Assembly: GCA_902580335.1 (NCBI GenBank)
Contig: CACHKE010000001.1
Coordinates: 1 to 64,000, forward strand
Length of the DNA stretch: 64,000 nt
Reading direction: 5' to 3'
Origin: an uncultured Pelagibacteraceae bacterium
GTDB taxonomy: Bacteria > Pseudomonadota > Alphaproteobacteria > Pelagibacterales > Pelagibacteraceae
Below the pieces are notes generated by a model. That model made no database searches. It had not been told where the DNA came from and was given only the letters and a program-made list of their open reading frames with translations. Position 1 is the stretch's first letter; the number at the start of each line of letters is the position of its first letter. Shown in pieces: positions 24,614-33,487 of the stretch. A program made the translations under genes and the position numbers.

Positions 24614-25942
24614 ATGACAGATATATTTTCTTTAAGTCTTGAAGAACTAGCAAAAAAAATAAAAGATGCCCAACTCACATCAGTCGAAGTTTGTGAAAAA
24701 TATATTGAACGAATAGATAAGTTTGAAAAAGATGTAAAAGCCTGGGCACATTTTGATAAAAAAGTTTTATTAGAAAAAGCAACTGAGGCTGATGATCATA
24801 GAAGATCAGGAAAACCAGTAGGACCATTGCACGGTGTGCCGATAGCAGTTAAAGATATTATTGGAACTGTTGATATGCCTACTGAGTGTGGAACTATAAT
24901 CAGGAAAGGAAAATCATATTCTCAAAATGCTGAAATAATTGATTTGCTTCATGCATCAGGAGCAATTGTTATGGGCAAAACAGCAACCTCAGAACTTGCA
25001 TACTTAGGACCTCCAGCAACAACTAATCCTCACGATAAAGATAGAACACCGGGGGGTTCATCTAGTGGATCAGCAGCTACGGTTGCTTCCTTTATGGCAC
25101 CAGCCTCTATCGGCTCTCAGACAGGAGGATCAGTAATAAGACCAGCATCTTATTGTGGTGTGGTTGGTTATAAACCAAGCTATGGACTTATTTCAAGAAA
25201 CGGAGTTCTAAGAACCTCATACAGCCTAGATCAAATTGGAATGTTTGGTCGTAAAGTTGAAGATGTAGCTATGTTAGCAAAGGTATTGATAAAGAAAGAT
25301 AAATATGATCCAGCTACAATTCATTACTCTACAGAAAATATTTTAACTGAAACTAAGAAAGGTCCAATTTTTGAGCCTAAGTTTATTTTTTATAAAACTG
25401 ATCATTGGAAAATAATTGATAAAAAATCGCGAGAGTCTTTTGAATATTTTATTAAATCTTTTAAAAAAAATATTGAGATATTTGATACTCCCTCATATTT
25501 TAAGGATATACACAAATATCACCAAATTATTCATGAAACAGACTTAGCAAATAATTTTTCTATTTATTATCAAAAATTTAAAAAGAAACTTTCAAAGTAT
25601 ATGCAGGATGCTATTTCAAATGGAAGTAAGTACACCGCAAAAGAATACGCCGAGGCAATTGATTTTATGAAAAGAAGTTACGAGTCTTATGAAGAAGTAT
25701 TTGAAGATTATCACGGAGTATTATCGCCATCTAGTCCAGGTGTTGCACCTAAAGGATTAAAGAGTACAGGAACAGCAGAATTTAACAAAGTATGGTCTTA
25801 TCTAGGTACCCCTTGCATATCACTGCCTTTACTTGAGGGTGAAAATAATCTACCATTAGGAGTTCAATTAATTGGCAACAAATATGATGATCATAGATTT
25901 TTAGGTGTTGCTAATTGGCTTGAAAAGGAGTGTCAGGATTAA
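24614..25942 (+). CDS. Amidase-signature hydrolase
   Basis: 442 residues. The Ser-cisSer-Lys triad is complete: K80 in VPIAVKDIIGT, S149 in TPGGSSSGSAA and S173 in QTGGSVIRP, with spacings identical to those of malonamidase E2. RPASYCGVVGYKPSYG and PLGVQLIGNKYDDHRFL close the core. Such enzymes cleave amides or carbamoyl compounds. It lacks the features of a GatA partner (no gatB or gatC near), so it is probably catabolic. Sitting right after a TRAP permease, it may act on the imported compound or a product of it; the substrate is unknown. Confidence 0.9.
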   Translation: MTDIFSLSLEELAKKIKDAQLTSVEVCEKYIERIDKFEKDVKAWAHFDKKVLLEKATEADDHRRSGKPVGPLHGVPIAVKDIIGTVDMPTECGTIIRKGKSYSQNAEIIDLLHASGAIVMGKTATSELAYLGPPATTNPHDKDRTPGGSSSGSAATVASFMAPASIGSQTGGSVIRPASYCGVVGYKPSYGLISRNGVLRTSYSLDQIGMFGRKVEDVAMLAKVLIKKDKYDPATIHYSTENILTETKKGPIFEPKFIFYKTDHWKIIDKKSRESFEYFIKSFKKNIEIFDTPSYFKDIHKYHQIIHETDLANNFSIYYQKFKKKLSKYMQDAISNGSKYTAKEYAEAIDFMKRSYESYEEVFEDYHGVLSPSSPGVAPKGLKSTGTAEFNKVWSYLGTPCISLPLLEGENNLPLGVQLIGNKYDDHRFLGVANWLEKECQD

Positions 25943-25946
25943 TTGT

Positions 25947-26123
25947 ATGAATAAAATAACAACAATAATAGGTTTGTCATTTGCTGTTTTCTTTTTAATT
26001 GGTCTAGCTACTACTCTTACTAGATCAATGATGATCGGTTTTTTAGATGTAATACCGGTTTATTTGTTGATGGGTGCTGCCATCATAATGATGATTTACG
26101 AAGCCTTCTTTGATAAAAGTTAA
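25947..26123 (+). CDS. Small two-helix membrane protein (58 aa)
   Basis: From the ATG at 25947 this is a 58-residue protein with two membrane helices (about 4-22 and 28-50) joined by TTLTRSMMIGFLDVIPVY. A longer frame starting at 25905 would overlap the amidase and is not favoured. I do not recognise a family. It sits four bases after the amidase stop and eleven before the EamA permease, which supports real expression in the operon. Confidence 0.6.
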   Translation: MNKITTIIGLSFAVFFLIGLATTLTRSMMIGFLDVIPVYLLMGAAIIMMIYEAFFDKS

Positions 26124-26134
26124 TTTGCCGTAAA

Positions 26135-27040
26135 TTGAATAATTCGAAAAAAAATTTTTTTTCATTTTCCTTATTATTTATTCAGCCAATTTTTATGGCT
26201 AGTAATCTTGTTGTAGCTAGAGGTGGTGTCGAGTTTGTACCTCCAATATCATTAGCTTTTTGGAGATGGACACTAGTTTTTTTGATATTATTACCTTTCA
26301 CATACATAACATTAAAAAAAAATTTTAAGATTATTAAAAAAGAATATAAAAAATTATTTTTTTTAGGCTCAATGGGATGTGGAGTATGCGGGGCCTTTCC
26401 ATTTTTGGCAGGCGAAACTACAACTGTAACAAATATGGGAATTATTTATACATCTTCACCTGTGTTCATAATTTTGATTTCATACTTTTTTTTTCATGAA
26501 AAAATAAATTTAACGAAAATAATTGGATTAATTGCATGTTTGATAGGAGTCTTTACAATTATTATAAAAGGAGATTTAAATTTATTAATTAATTTACAAT
26601 TTACTATCGGTGATTTATGGATGTTGGCTGCCGCTATTGGATGGGCATTATATTCAATTTACTTGTTTTATTGGAATTCAGAACTAAAAATTTTTGAAAG
26701 ATTTACCTTAATATCATTTTTTGGAGCTTTAAGTTTATTACCGTTCTATATAGGTGAGGAAATATTTTATAAACAGACAGTTTTTATGCCTGAATTTTAT
26801 TTTTGGGTAATCTTTGCTGCTATTTCACCGGGAATAATTGCTTTTACACTTTACACTGTTGCCCAAAAAAAATTAGGTGCGTCTTTAACAGGCTTTACTC
26901 TTTACGTTTTTACAGTCTATGGAGCAATTTATGGTTATTTTTTATTTGATGAAAAATTTGAAAGTTATCATTTCATCGGAACAATCCTGGTTTTTTTTGG
27001 CATATACTTAGCAAAGAAAAAAAATGTTAAAAAAGTTTAG
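26135..27040 (+). CDS. EamA/DMT-family permease
   Basis: 301 residues with ten membrane helices in two EamA halves (about 10-140 and 155-295). MASNLVVARGGVEFVPPISLAFWRW and LAGETTTVTNMGIIYTSSPVFIIL mark the first half, LWMLAAAIGWALYSIYLFYW and AFTLYTVAQKKLGASLTGF the second. It starts with TTG at 26135. The transported compound is not predictable; these proteins export or import amino acids and metabolites. Its end overlaps the hydrolase by 17 bases. Confidence 0.88.
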   Translation: MNNSKKNFFSFSLLFIQPIFMASNLVVARGGVEFVPPISLAFWRWTLVFLILLPFTYITLKKNFKIIKKEYKKLFFLGSMGCGVCGAFPFLAGETTTVTNMGIIYTSSPVFIILISYFFFHEKINLTKIIGLIACLIGVFTIIIKGDLNLLINLQFTIGDLWMLAAAIGWALYSIYLFYWNSELKIFERFTLISFFGALSLLPFYIGEEIFYKQTVFMPEFYFWVIFAAISPGIIAFTLYTVAQKKLGASLTGFTLYVFTVYGAIYGYFLFDEKFESYHFIGTILVFFGIYLAKKKNVKKV

Positions 27041-27842
27041 GAATATTTTGTTGTTATTTTTTCAAATAGTTATTTTTGTCTATTTTTTAATCTTAGTTTT
27101 TTTATATTTTTATCAGAGAAATTTATTATATCATCCTAATGAAAATAATTATTCTGGTGATCAAATATCAGTCCCTATTGAAAAAGTAAAAATTAAGACA
27201 GAGGATAACATTGATTTATTGGGCTGGTTTCATGAAAAAGACTTAGAAAAATATAAAACAGTTTTATTTTTTCACGGAAATGCCGGTTCCCTTGAAAATA
27301 GAATTCATAAATTAAACCATTTCCATAAAATGGATGTTAATTTTTTAATAATTGCCTGGAGAGGGTTTAGTGGCAATAAAGGTAAACCATCTGAGGAAGG
27401 CCTTTATAAAGATGGAAGAAGTGGAATAAATTGGCTAGTTAGAAAAGGTGTAAAGGAAGAAAATATTGTTATTTATGGCGAGTCATTAGGAACTGGTGTT
27501 GCAACTCATTTGTCACAAAATAAGAATTTTGCTGGCGTTGTATTAGAAACTCCTTTTACTTCTATGATTGATGCAGCCAAAACCTTTTATCCGTATGTAC
27601 CTGTAAGTTTATTATTGAAAGATAAATTTGATAATAAAAGCAAAATTAAGAATATAAATGTTCCAATTTTAATAATGCATGGTGAGGTTGATCAAATTGT
27701 TCCATTTTTTATGGGAAAAAAAATGTATGAAAAAGCTAATGAACCGAAATATTCTTATTTTACAAAACATGACAATCATATGATGGAGTATGATGAAAAC
27801 CTTGTTAATGCCCTCAACTCATTTTTAAAAAGTTTAAATTAA
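27024..27842 (+). CDS. Membrane-anchored alpha/beta hydrolase (BEM46/YfhR-like)
   Basis: 272 residues. One N-terminal membrane helix (about 8-30), then an alpha/beta hydrolase: LFFHGNAGSLENRI (oxyanion region), IIAWRGFSGNKGKPSEEGLY, VIYGESLGTGVATHL with the nucleophilic Ser in GESLG, HGEVDQIVPF with the Asp and KHDNHMM with the His. The arrangement resembles BEM46/YfhR/ABHD13-type proteins of unknown substrate. Overlap with the EamA gene by 17 bases points to co-translation. Confidence 0.88.
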   Translation: MLKKFRNILLLFFQIVIFVYFLILVFLYFYQRNLLYHPNENNYSGDQISVPIEKVKIKTEDNIDLLGWFHEKDLEKYKTVLFFHGNAGSLENRIHKLNHFHKMDVNFLIIAWRGFSGNKGKPSEEGLYKDGRSGINWLVRKGVKEENIVIYGESLGTGVATHLSQNKNFAGVVLETPFTSMIDAAKTFYPYVPVSLLLKDKFDNKSKIKNINVPILIMHGEVDQIVPFFMGKKMYEKANEPKYSYFTKHDNHMMEYDENLVNALNSFLKSLN

Positions 27843-27891
27843 GCCACAATATCAACAAATATACTTCAGAATTTGATTTTATTAAAAGATA

Positions 27892-28455
27892 ATGAAAAGA
27901 TTATCTGTTTTGTTTATTGCGTTCTTTGTTATTACTACCAACGTTTATTCACAAGATGAATTTTTTCAACCAGACGATTTATTTCATATAGATCATATGG
28001 ATTCTCATAACAAAGAATTTAGTTTATATTTTAAAGGTAGAGAAAAATCTATTTTAGCAAGAGGCGAAAATGAAAATTATATAAATGATTATCCAAAGGA
28101 TCTTTATATTTATAATCATTTAACAAAGTCCTCTTCACCTCTAATTTCTTATGAGTGGTTTCCTTCTCAAGCTAAATATCTTTTACAAGAATATGATTTT
28201 CCAGTGTTTCCAGATGATTTTGCATATTATTTATTAAAAGACGATAAAACATTAGTATTGATTAGCGCCGTGAAAAGTTTAAGGGCTAATTTTAAATATG
28301 ACATTGCTAGTAAAAAACTAGAGCTTTACCCAACCACCGGTAAATTTGACTTTATAATCTCCTCATTTTCTAAAGATTGTGGTCATTATAAATTTGATGA
28401 TAATTATAAATGTAATATCTACAAACCTTTGATCTCTAGCAATTTAATCAATTAA
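27892..28455 (+). CDS. Secreted protein of unknown function
   Basis: 187 residues with a signal peptide (MKRLSVLFIAFFVITTNVYS, cleavage before QDEFF). The mature part is soluble, acidic at the N-terminus (DDLFHIDHMDSHNKEF), with two cysteines near the end (KDCGHYKFDDNYKCNIY) that could pair. I know no family for it. It begins 49 bases after the hydrolase and its last eight bases overlap the 3' end of ftsY on the other strand. Confidence 0.65.
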   Translation: MKRLSVLFIAFFVITTNVYSQDEFFQPDDLFHIDHMDSHNKEFSLYFKGREKSILARGENENYINDYPKDLYIYNHLTKSSSPLISYEWFPSQAKYLLQEYDFPVFPDDFAYYLLKDDKTLVLISAVKSLRANFKYDIASKKLELYPTTGKFDFIISSFSKDCGHYKFDDNYKCNIYKPLISSNLIN

Positions 28456-29365
28456 TTTGAGTAAAAGCCTCGGCAAATTTTTCTGCTTCGAACAACTGTA
28501 AGTCGTCTTCTTTTTCACCCAAACCTAGTGCAATAATTGGAATTTTATATTTTTTTGCTAGCGCTAATAAAATTCCTCCCTTGGCTGTGCCATCTAATTT
28601 TGTCATCACGATACCTGTTATTGGGATGATTTTATTAAATTCTTCGACTTGATTTAATACATTTTGTCCTGAGGTTGCATCTAAAATTAAGATAACATTA
28701 TGAGGTGCGTTGGGATCTATTTTTTTTGTAACATTCGCTATCTTTTTATATTCTTCCATTAAATTTTTTTTATTTTGGAGTCTCCCCGCAGTATCTATTA
28801 AAACTTGATCAAAATTATTTTTAATAGCTTCATCTAATGCTTTAAAAGCAACTGAGGCGGGATCAGCTCCTTGAGATGATTTTACTATTTGAACATCTAC
28901 TTTACTTGCCCAATTTTCTAGTTGTTCAATTGCAGCGGCACGAAATGTATCTGAAGCTGCAAATATGACTTTATTGCCGTTGTTCCTTAATATCTTTCCT
29001 ATTTTACCGATAGTTGTTGTTTTCCCAACGCCGTTCACCCCAGAAATTAATGTTGCATTAAGTTTTTCTTTTTTCTCGAAAAAGGATTTATTTTCTAAAG
29101 GTTTCATCAAAGAAATTATGTATTCTTTTAAAATAGAGTTTATCTCTTTAGATAGATCTTTATTTGGATCAATTTTTTTTCTAGAAATTATTTCTTTTAT
29201 TTCAGAGGCAGCTTCAACCCCCACATCTGATTGAATTAAAAATTCCTCAATTTTATTTAAATTTTCGTCATTAATTTCTTTTTTGACAATTATTTCTTTA
29301 AGTCCTGATGTAAACGCTGATGCACTTTTCTTAAATCCGATTTTAAATTTATCAAAGATTCCCAT
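28448..29365 (-). CDS. ftsY: Signal recognition particle receptor FtsY
   Basis: 305 residues, an NG-domain GTPase with only a very short N-terminal acidic region, as in compact alphaproteobacterial FtsY. G motifs: LISGVNGVGKTTTIGKIG (G1), AASDTFRAAAIEQLENW, LIDTAGRLQNK (G3) and TKLDGTAKGG (G4), followed by IALGLGEKEDDLQLFE. It docks SRP-ribosome complexes to the membrane. Its start shares one base with the dapF stop; its partner ffh lies just beyond dapF on the opposite strand. Confidence 0.97.
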   Translation of the reverse strand: MGIFDKFKIGFKKSASAFTSGLKEIIVKKEINDENLNKIEEFLIQSDVGVEAASEIKEIISRKKIDPNKDLSKEINSILKEYIISLMKPLENKSFFEKKEKLNATLISGVNGVGKTTTIGKIGKILRNNGNKVIFAASDTFRAAAIEQLENWASKVDVQIVKSSQGADPASVAFKALDEAIKNNFDQVLIDTAGRLQNKKNLMEEYKKIANVTKKIDPNAPHNVILILDATSGQNVLNQVEEFNKIIPITGIVMTKLDGTAKGGILLALAKKYKIPIIALGLGEKEDDLQLFEAEKFAEAFTQIN

Positions 29366-30189
29366 TACAATTTTATATTTATTTCTTTAATATTTGAAAC
29401 AGGTCCTTTCATGTGAATAGAATCATTTTCATCTATAGAAATTGATAATTTTCCAGTTGCAAACTCTATATCAGTTTTATTTTCTGTAAGATTATTTAAT
29501 TTACCTGCATATGCTGTAGCACACGCTGCAGTACCACAAGCTTTAGTAAGACCGGCTCCTCTTTCCCAAACTTTTAATTTGATCAAATTTTTATTAAAAA
29601 CTTGTGCAATTGATACGTTACATTTCTTTGGGAAGATTTCGTGATTTTCTATTTCGGGGCCAATTATCTCTATATTGAAATCCTCAATCCTTTTAACAAA
29701 AAAAACAATATGTGGGTTACCCACACTAATTGCAGTACCACCTAAATGCTCATTATTATTTGTATCAATAATTTTGATATTTAAGTTTTTTGTATCCATT
29801 TCTTTTGATAAAGGTATTTCATCCCATTTTAACTTTGCTTTACCAATTTCTGTTGTAACAATTTTTTTCTCTAAAATTTCAGATTTTAATTTTCCAGATA
29901 GCGTATTTAGAATTATTGACTTGTTATTTTTTTCATTTGAAAGCAAATTTGCAACACATCTAGTTCCATTTCCACATGCTCCAGACTCTCCTCCATCTGA
30001 ATTAAAAAATCTTAAATTTGCATCTGCAGAACTATCTGACTCAATAAATATTAGTTGATCACAGCCAATAAAATTTCTGTCACAAATTTTAACTATTTGA
30101 TCTTTCGTCAAATTGGTAATTTTTTCTCTATTATCAATTATCACAAAATCATTACCCAATCCGTCCATTTTAAAAGCTTTGATGTCCAT
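29365..30189 (-). CDS. dapF: Diaminopimelate epimerase
   Basis: 274 residues. It interconverts LL- and meso-diaminopimelate for lysine and peptidoglycan. The two catalytic cysteines are in SGACGNGTRCVAN and TKACGTAACATAYAG; the N-terminus KMDGLGNDFVIID and NPHIVFFV are also diagnostic. It is coupled to ftsY by a one-base overlap and is divergent from ffh. In several alphaproteobacteria a MiaB-like methylthiotransferase gene sits between dapF and ftsY; here it is absent. Confidence 0.96.
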   Translation of the reverse strand: MDIKAFKMDGLGNDFVIIDNREKITNLTKDQIVKICDRNFIGCDQLIFIESDSSADANLRFFNSDGGESGACGNGTRCVANLLSNEKNNKSIILNTLSGKLKSEILEKKIVTTEIGKAKLKWDEIPLSKEMDTKNLNIKIIDTNNNEHLGGTAISVGNPHIVFFVKRIEDFNIEIIGPEIENHEIFPKKCNVSIAQVFNKNLIKLKVWERGAGLTKACGTAACATAYAGKLNNLTENKTDIEFATGKLSISIDENDSIHMKGPVSNIKEINIKL

Positions 30190-30241
30190 ATATAGTTATT
30201 TAACTTATTTATTGACTTTTTGAACCTCTATTATAGTTTGT

Positions 30242-30346
30242 GGCGGTTTCCGCAAAAACATTAAATTTGCGGTGTCTTTGGAAACAAAGAGATCGACACT
30301 AGTCAGCGAGGGTTCGCCCACTAGTGCGATTACTGCTGTGTGTAAT
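30242..30346 (+). promoter_or_regulatory. Structured ffh leader RNA
   Basis: The gap before ffh is GC-rich for this genome and folds into three stems by eye: CCGCAAA (30250-30256) with TTTGCGG (30266-30272); GTGTC (30272-30276) with GACAC (30295-30299), inside which CTTTG and CAAAG close a GAAA tetraloop; and ACTAGT (from 30298) with ACTAGT (to 30325), closing a GGG-TTCG-CCC hairpin. A structured RNA upstream of ffh was reported for Pelagibacter in a published intergenic screen, and this most likely belongs to it. It could give feedback control of SRP protein. Some stems overlap and may be mutually exclusive. Confidence 0.7.
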
Positions 30347-30350
30347 AAAT

Positions 30351-31709
30351 ATGTTTGAAAATTTAACAAATAAATTTGAGGAAGTTTTTTCCTCTCTAAA
30401 AAAAGCCCCATCACTTGATGAAAATCAGGTTGATGAAGGATTGAGAGGAATAAGACAAGCTTTATTAGAAGCTGACGTATCTCTTGAAGTTGCTAAAGAT
30501 TTTATTGAAAAGGTTAAACCAAAAGCATTAGGTCAAGAAATTATTAGATCAACAACACCTGGCGATATGGTGGTAAAAATTGTTTATGATGAATTAGTTA
30601 ATCTTTTAGGTGAAAAAAATAATGATGTAAATTTAAATGCAGTTCCACCAGTGCCAATGATGCTTGTCGGGCTACAAGGTTCTGGTAAAACAACAACAAC
30701 TGCTAAACTTGCGAGATATTTAGAGAATACAAAAAAAAAGAAAGTAATGATGGTCAGTTTAGATATTTACAGACCAGCCGCTCAAGAGCAGTTAAAATCT
30801 TTAGGTGAACAAAATAATATATTAACTCTTCCAATAATTGAAGGTCAACAACCCAATGATATATGTCAAAGAGCAATTAGTGCAGCAAACTTGAATGGAG
30901 CAGATATTATCTTATTCGATACTGCTGGTAGAACACAAATAGATTTGCAGATGATGAGTGAAATTAAACAAATTGAAAATGCCATTAAACCTGCAGAGAC
31001 GTTTTTAGTTGCTGACTCTCTTACTGGACAAGTAGCTGCATCAGTAGCAAAAGAATTTAATAATACAGTAAATTTATCCGGAATAATTTTAACAAGAGCA
31101 GATGGTGATGCGAGAGGCGGGGCTGCTGTAAGTATGAAATTTGTTTCACAGGTTCCAATTAAATTTTTAGGTATTGGCGAAAAGATCGAAAATCTTGAAG
31201 TTTTTCACCCAGATAGAATTGCAAATAGAATTCTTGGGATGGGAGACATTGTTTCTCTTGTCGAAAAAGCAGCTCAAGATCTTGGGGAAGAAAATATAAA
31301 AAAAACAGAGGAAAATTTAAAAAAAGGACAATTCTCAATGCAAGATTATTTAACTCAACTCAGACAAATGAAAAAAATGGGAGGGATTGAAGGCATCATG
31401 TCTTTCATGCCAGGAGTTTCAAAGGTTAAATCTCAAATGGATGCCGCAGGTATTGATGAGAGTGTTATTACAAAAAATGAGGCCATAATTTTATCAATGA
31501 CTAAAAAAGAAAGAGAGAACCCAAAAATAATTGATGGCTCTAGAAAAAAAAGAATTGCTAATGGTTCAGGAACCGATCCAGCCACTATCAATAAATTGTT
31601 GAAACAATTTAAAATGATGTCTGAAATGATGAAGAAGATGTCAAAAGGAAATCTGAAAGGTATGTCTGATAAAGGAATACCTCCAGAATTATTTAATCAA
31701 TTAAAATAA
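30351..31709 (+). CDS. ffh: Signal recognition particle protein Ffh
   Basis: 452 residues from the ATG at 30351 (MFENLTNKFEEVF), the canonical N-terminus; an in-frame ATG 27 bases upstream lies in the structured leader and is rejected. NG domain: LVGLQGSGKTTTTAKLARYL, DIYRPAAQEQL, LFDTAGRTQIDL and LTRADGDARGGAA. The methionine-rich M domain (GGIEGIMSFMPGV, KQFKMMSEMMKKMSKG) binds 4.5S RNA and signal peptides. It leads a long plus-strand run; rpsP follows after 12 bases. Confidence 0.97.
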   Translation: MFENLTNKFEEVFSSLKKAPSLDENQVDEGLRGIRQALLEADVSLEVAKDFIEKVKPKALGQEIIRSTTPGDMVVKIVYDELVNLLGEKNNDVNLNAVPPVPMMLVGLQGSGKTTTTAKLARYLENTKKKKVMMVSLDIYRPAAQEQLKSLGEQNNILTLPIIEGQQPNDICQRAISAANLNGADIILFDTAGRTQIDLQMMSEIKQIENAIKPAETFLVADSLTGQVAASVAKEFNNTVNLSGIILTRADGDARGGAAVSMKFVSQVPIKFLGIGEKIENLEVFHPDRIANRILGMGDIVSLVEKAAQDLGEENIKKTEENLKKGQFSMQDYLTQLRQMKKMGGIEGIMSFMPGVSKVKSQMDAAGIDESVITKNEAIILSMTKKERENPKIIDGSRKKRIANGSGTDPATINKLLKQFKMMSEMMKKMSKGNLKGMSDKGIPPELFNQLK

Positions 31710-31721
31710 AAAGGAGAGTAA

Positions 31722-32174
31722 ATGTTAAAATTAAGATTATCAAGAGGTGGTACAAAAAAGAGGCCTGTTTATAAGGTTGTTGTAGCCGACAGTCGATTTG
31801 CTAGAGATGGTAGATTTATAGAGAAAGTAGGTTTTTTTAATCCATTGTTACCAAAAGAAAAAAAAGAAAGAATTGGATTAGAGGCTGAGAGAATAAAATA
31901 TTGGTTGGGTCAAGGTGCACAACCTACGACAAGAGTAGCTAGAATTTTAGGTGAGAATGAATTGATGCCTATGCCTGCTAATGGAAATAACCCACAAAAA
32001 GCAATTCCAAAAAAAGATAGAAAAAAAGAAGGTTCGGAAGAAACTAAAAAGGAAGAGTCTCCAAAGGCAGATGCTGCTCCGGCTGGAGAAGCTAAAAAAG
32101 AGGAAGCGCCAAAAGCAGAAGCTAAAAAAGAGGAAGCACCAAAAGCTGAAGCTAAAAAAGAAGAGAAGAAATAA
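31722..32174 (+). CDS. rpsP: Ribosomal protein S16 with long repetitive C-terminal tail
   Basis: 150 residues. Residues 1-82 are ordinary S16 ([50 protein letters not shown]). About 68 further residues form a Lys/Glu/Ala/Pro-rich, low-complexity tail in which the ten-residue unit [10 protein letters not shown] occurs twice in direct tandem (124-133 and 134-143) and starts a third time. A good Shine-Dalgarno (AAAGGAGAG) precedes the ATG. S16 sits in the 30S body; the tail is probably disordered and surface-exposed. trmD follows directly, without the usual rimM between. Confidence 0.96.
   Translation: MLKLRLSRGGTKKRPVYKVVVADSRFARDGRFIEKVGFFNPLLPKEKKERIGLEAERIKYWLGQGAQPTTRVARILGENELMPMPANGNNPQKAIPKKDRKKEGSEETKKEESPKADAAPAGEAKKEEAPKAEAKKEEAPKAEAKKEEKK
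32091..32165 (+). repeat. 30-base tandem repeat in the 3' end of rpsP
   Basis: The unit coding for [10 protein letters not shown] is present at 32091-32120 and 32121-32150, nearly identical at base level, with a partial third copy to 32165. It preserves the reading frame, so copy number can change without frameshift. Confidence 0.85.
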
Positions 32175-32188
32175 AGTAAAGGATATTA

Positions 32189-32875
32189 ATGTTGCAAGCT
32201 CAAGTATTTACACTTTATCCAGATATTTTTCCTGGGCCTTTAGGAAAAGGTCTTTATGGAAAAGCAATGTCTAAAAAATTGTGGAGTTTGAATGTGATAA
32301 ATATTAGAGATGCAGCTACAGACAAACATAAAACAGTTGATGATACTCCTTACGGTGGTGGAACAGGTATGTTATTAAAACCTGATGTTTTAGCAAATTC
32401 TATCGATCAAAACATAAATAAAGGAGATAGGATTTTGTATCTTTCACCGAAAGGTAAAGTATTTAATCAAAAACTTGCACAAGATCTATCATTAGAAAAA
32501 TCCTTCTCATTAATTTGTGGTCATTTCGAAGGTGTTGATGAGAGAGTATTATCTACAAGAAATATTGAAGAGATTAGTATAGGAGACTATGTATTGTCAG
32601 GCGGAGAAACTGCTGCGCTGGTAGTGCTTGATAGTGTATTGAGACTTTTGCCTGGAGTCTTAGGGAATGATAAATCAGCTTCAGAAGAAACTTTTGAAAA
32701 TGGCCTTTTGGAGTATCCACAATATACCAAACCCCAGATTTGGGAGGAAAAATCAGTTCCAGATGTGTTATTATCTGGTGATCACGCTAAAATTAAAGAC
32801 TGGCGTTTATCTCAATCTGAGGCTATAACACGCGACCGAAGACCAGATTTGTGGCATAAATATAAGAAGAATTAA
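32189..32875 (+). CDS. trmD: tRNA (guanine37-N1)-methyltransferase TrmD
   Basis: 228 residues of the SPOUT class. [50 protein letters not shown] and [19 protein letters not shown] (the AdoMet-binding trefoil knot) are present, as is LPGVLGN. It methylates G37 next to the anticodon and prevents +1 frameshifting. It lies between rpsP and rplS, the classic order apart from the missing rimM. Confidence 0.97.
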   Translation: MLQAQVFTLYPDIFPGPLGKGLYGKAMSKKLWSLNVINIRDAATDKHKTVDDTPYGGGTGMLLKPDVLANSIDQNINKGDRILYLSPKGKVFNQKLAQDLSLEKSFSLICGHFEGVDERVLSTRNIEEISIGDYVLSGGETAALVVLDSVLRLLPGVLGNDKSASEETFENGLLEYPQYTKPQIWEEKSVPDVLLSGDHAKIKDWRLSQSEAITRDRRPDLWHKYKKN

Positions 32876-32891
32876 TTTGTTAAATATTAAA

Positions 32892-33476
32892 ATGAAAACA
32901 ATAGAAGAAATAAACCAAAATAACGTTAAAAAAATTCTTTCAGAAAAAAAAATCCCTGATTTCTTTCCTGGTGATGTCGTTAAAGTTGGCGTCAGAATTA
33001 CAGAGGGAAAAAAAGAGAGAATTCAATATTTCGAAGGTGTTTGTATAGCTAAAAAAAGTAGAGACATAAACTCATCTTTTACTGTTAGAAAAATATCTTT
33101 TGGAGAAGGTGTTGAAAGAACTTTCCCGTTGTATGGAACTGTTATTGATTCAATCAAAGTAATTCGTTCAGGAAAAGTAAGAAGAGCTAAACTGTATTAT
33201 CTAAGAGATAGAACAGGAAAATCTGCGAGGATCGCTGAAAAAATAAGAAAAAAAATTGGTATTGATATTGACGTCAAGCCCGAGACTGTTACTGAAGAAA
33301 ATCTAGCGCCAGCTGAAAAAGAAAGTGCACCAGAATCTCCAAAAGAGGCTAAAGAGGCTACCCCAACTGTAGAGCCTAAAAAAGAAGAAGCCCCAAAAAC
33401 AGAGATGAAGAAAGAGGCACCCAAAGCTGAAACTAAAACTGAAAAAAAACTTGAAAATTTACAGGAAAAAAAATAA
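32892..33476 (+). CDS. rplS: Ribosomal protein L19 with long acidic-basic C-terminal tail
   Basis: 194 residues from the ATG at 32892; a TTG 15 bases upstream is in frame but the ATG gives the usual L19 N-terminus. The first ~125 residues are normal L19 ([58 protein letters not shown]). The last 65 form a disordered Lys/Glu/Ala/Pro tail with KKEEAPK and KKEAPKAE, very like the S16 tail a gene away. L19 lies at the 30S-50S interface. The tail function is unknown. Confidence 0.96.
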   Translation: MKTIEEINQNNVKKILSEKKIPDFFPGDVVKVGVRITEGKKERIQYFEGVCIAKKSRDINSSFTVRKISFGEGVERTFPLYGTVIDSIKVIRSGKVRRAKLYYLRDRTGKSARIAEKIRKKIGIDIDVKPETVTEENLAPAEKESAPESPKEAKEATPTVEPKKEEAPKTEMKKEAPKAETKTEKKLENLQEKK

Positions 33477-33487
33477 TTTTTTTCTCA

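Noticed and set aside
25905-25946. Longer start for the two-helix membrane protein
   Set aside because: It would overlap the amidase by 38 bases and adds a charged non-conserved-looking extension; ATG 25947 is simpler.
30212-30237. TTGACT and TATAGT as the ffh promoter
   Set aside because: The spacing is 14 bases, too short for confidence, although TATAGT could still be a -10 box.
30298-30326. GGGTTCGCCC looks like a tRNA T-arm
   Set aside because: No acceptor, D or anticodon arms fit around it; the bases are better explained by the ffh leader hairpin.
30242-30346. The ffh leader as the SRP (4.5S) RNA gene
   Set aside because: The conserved SRP domain IV sequence (GTCAGGTCCGGAAGGAAGCA) is absent.
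31981-32274. 97-residue frame rich in Lys overlapping the 3' end of rpsP and the start of trmD
   Set aside because: It is the +1 shadow of the S16 tail repeats; both real genes explain the bases.
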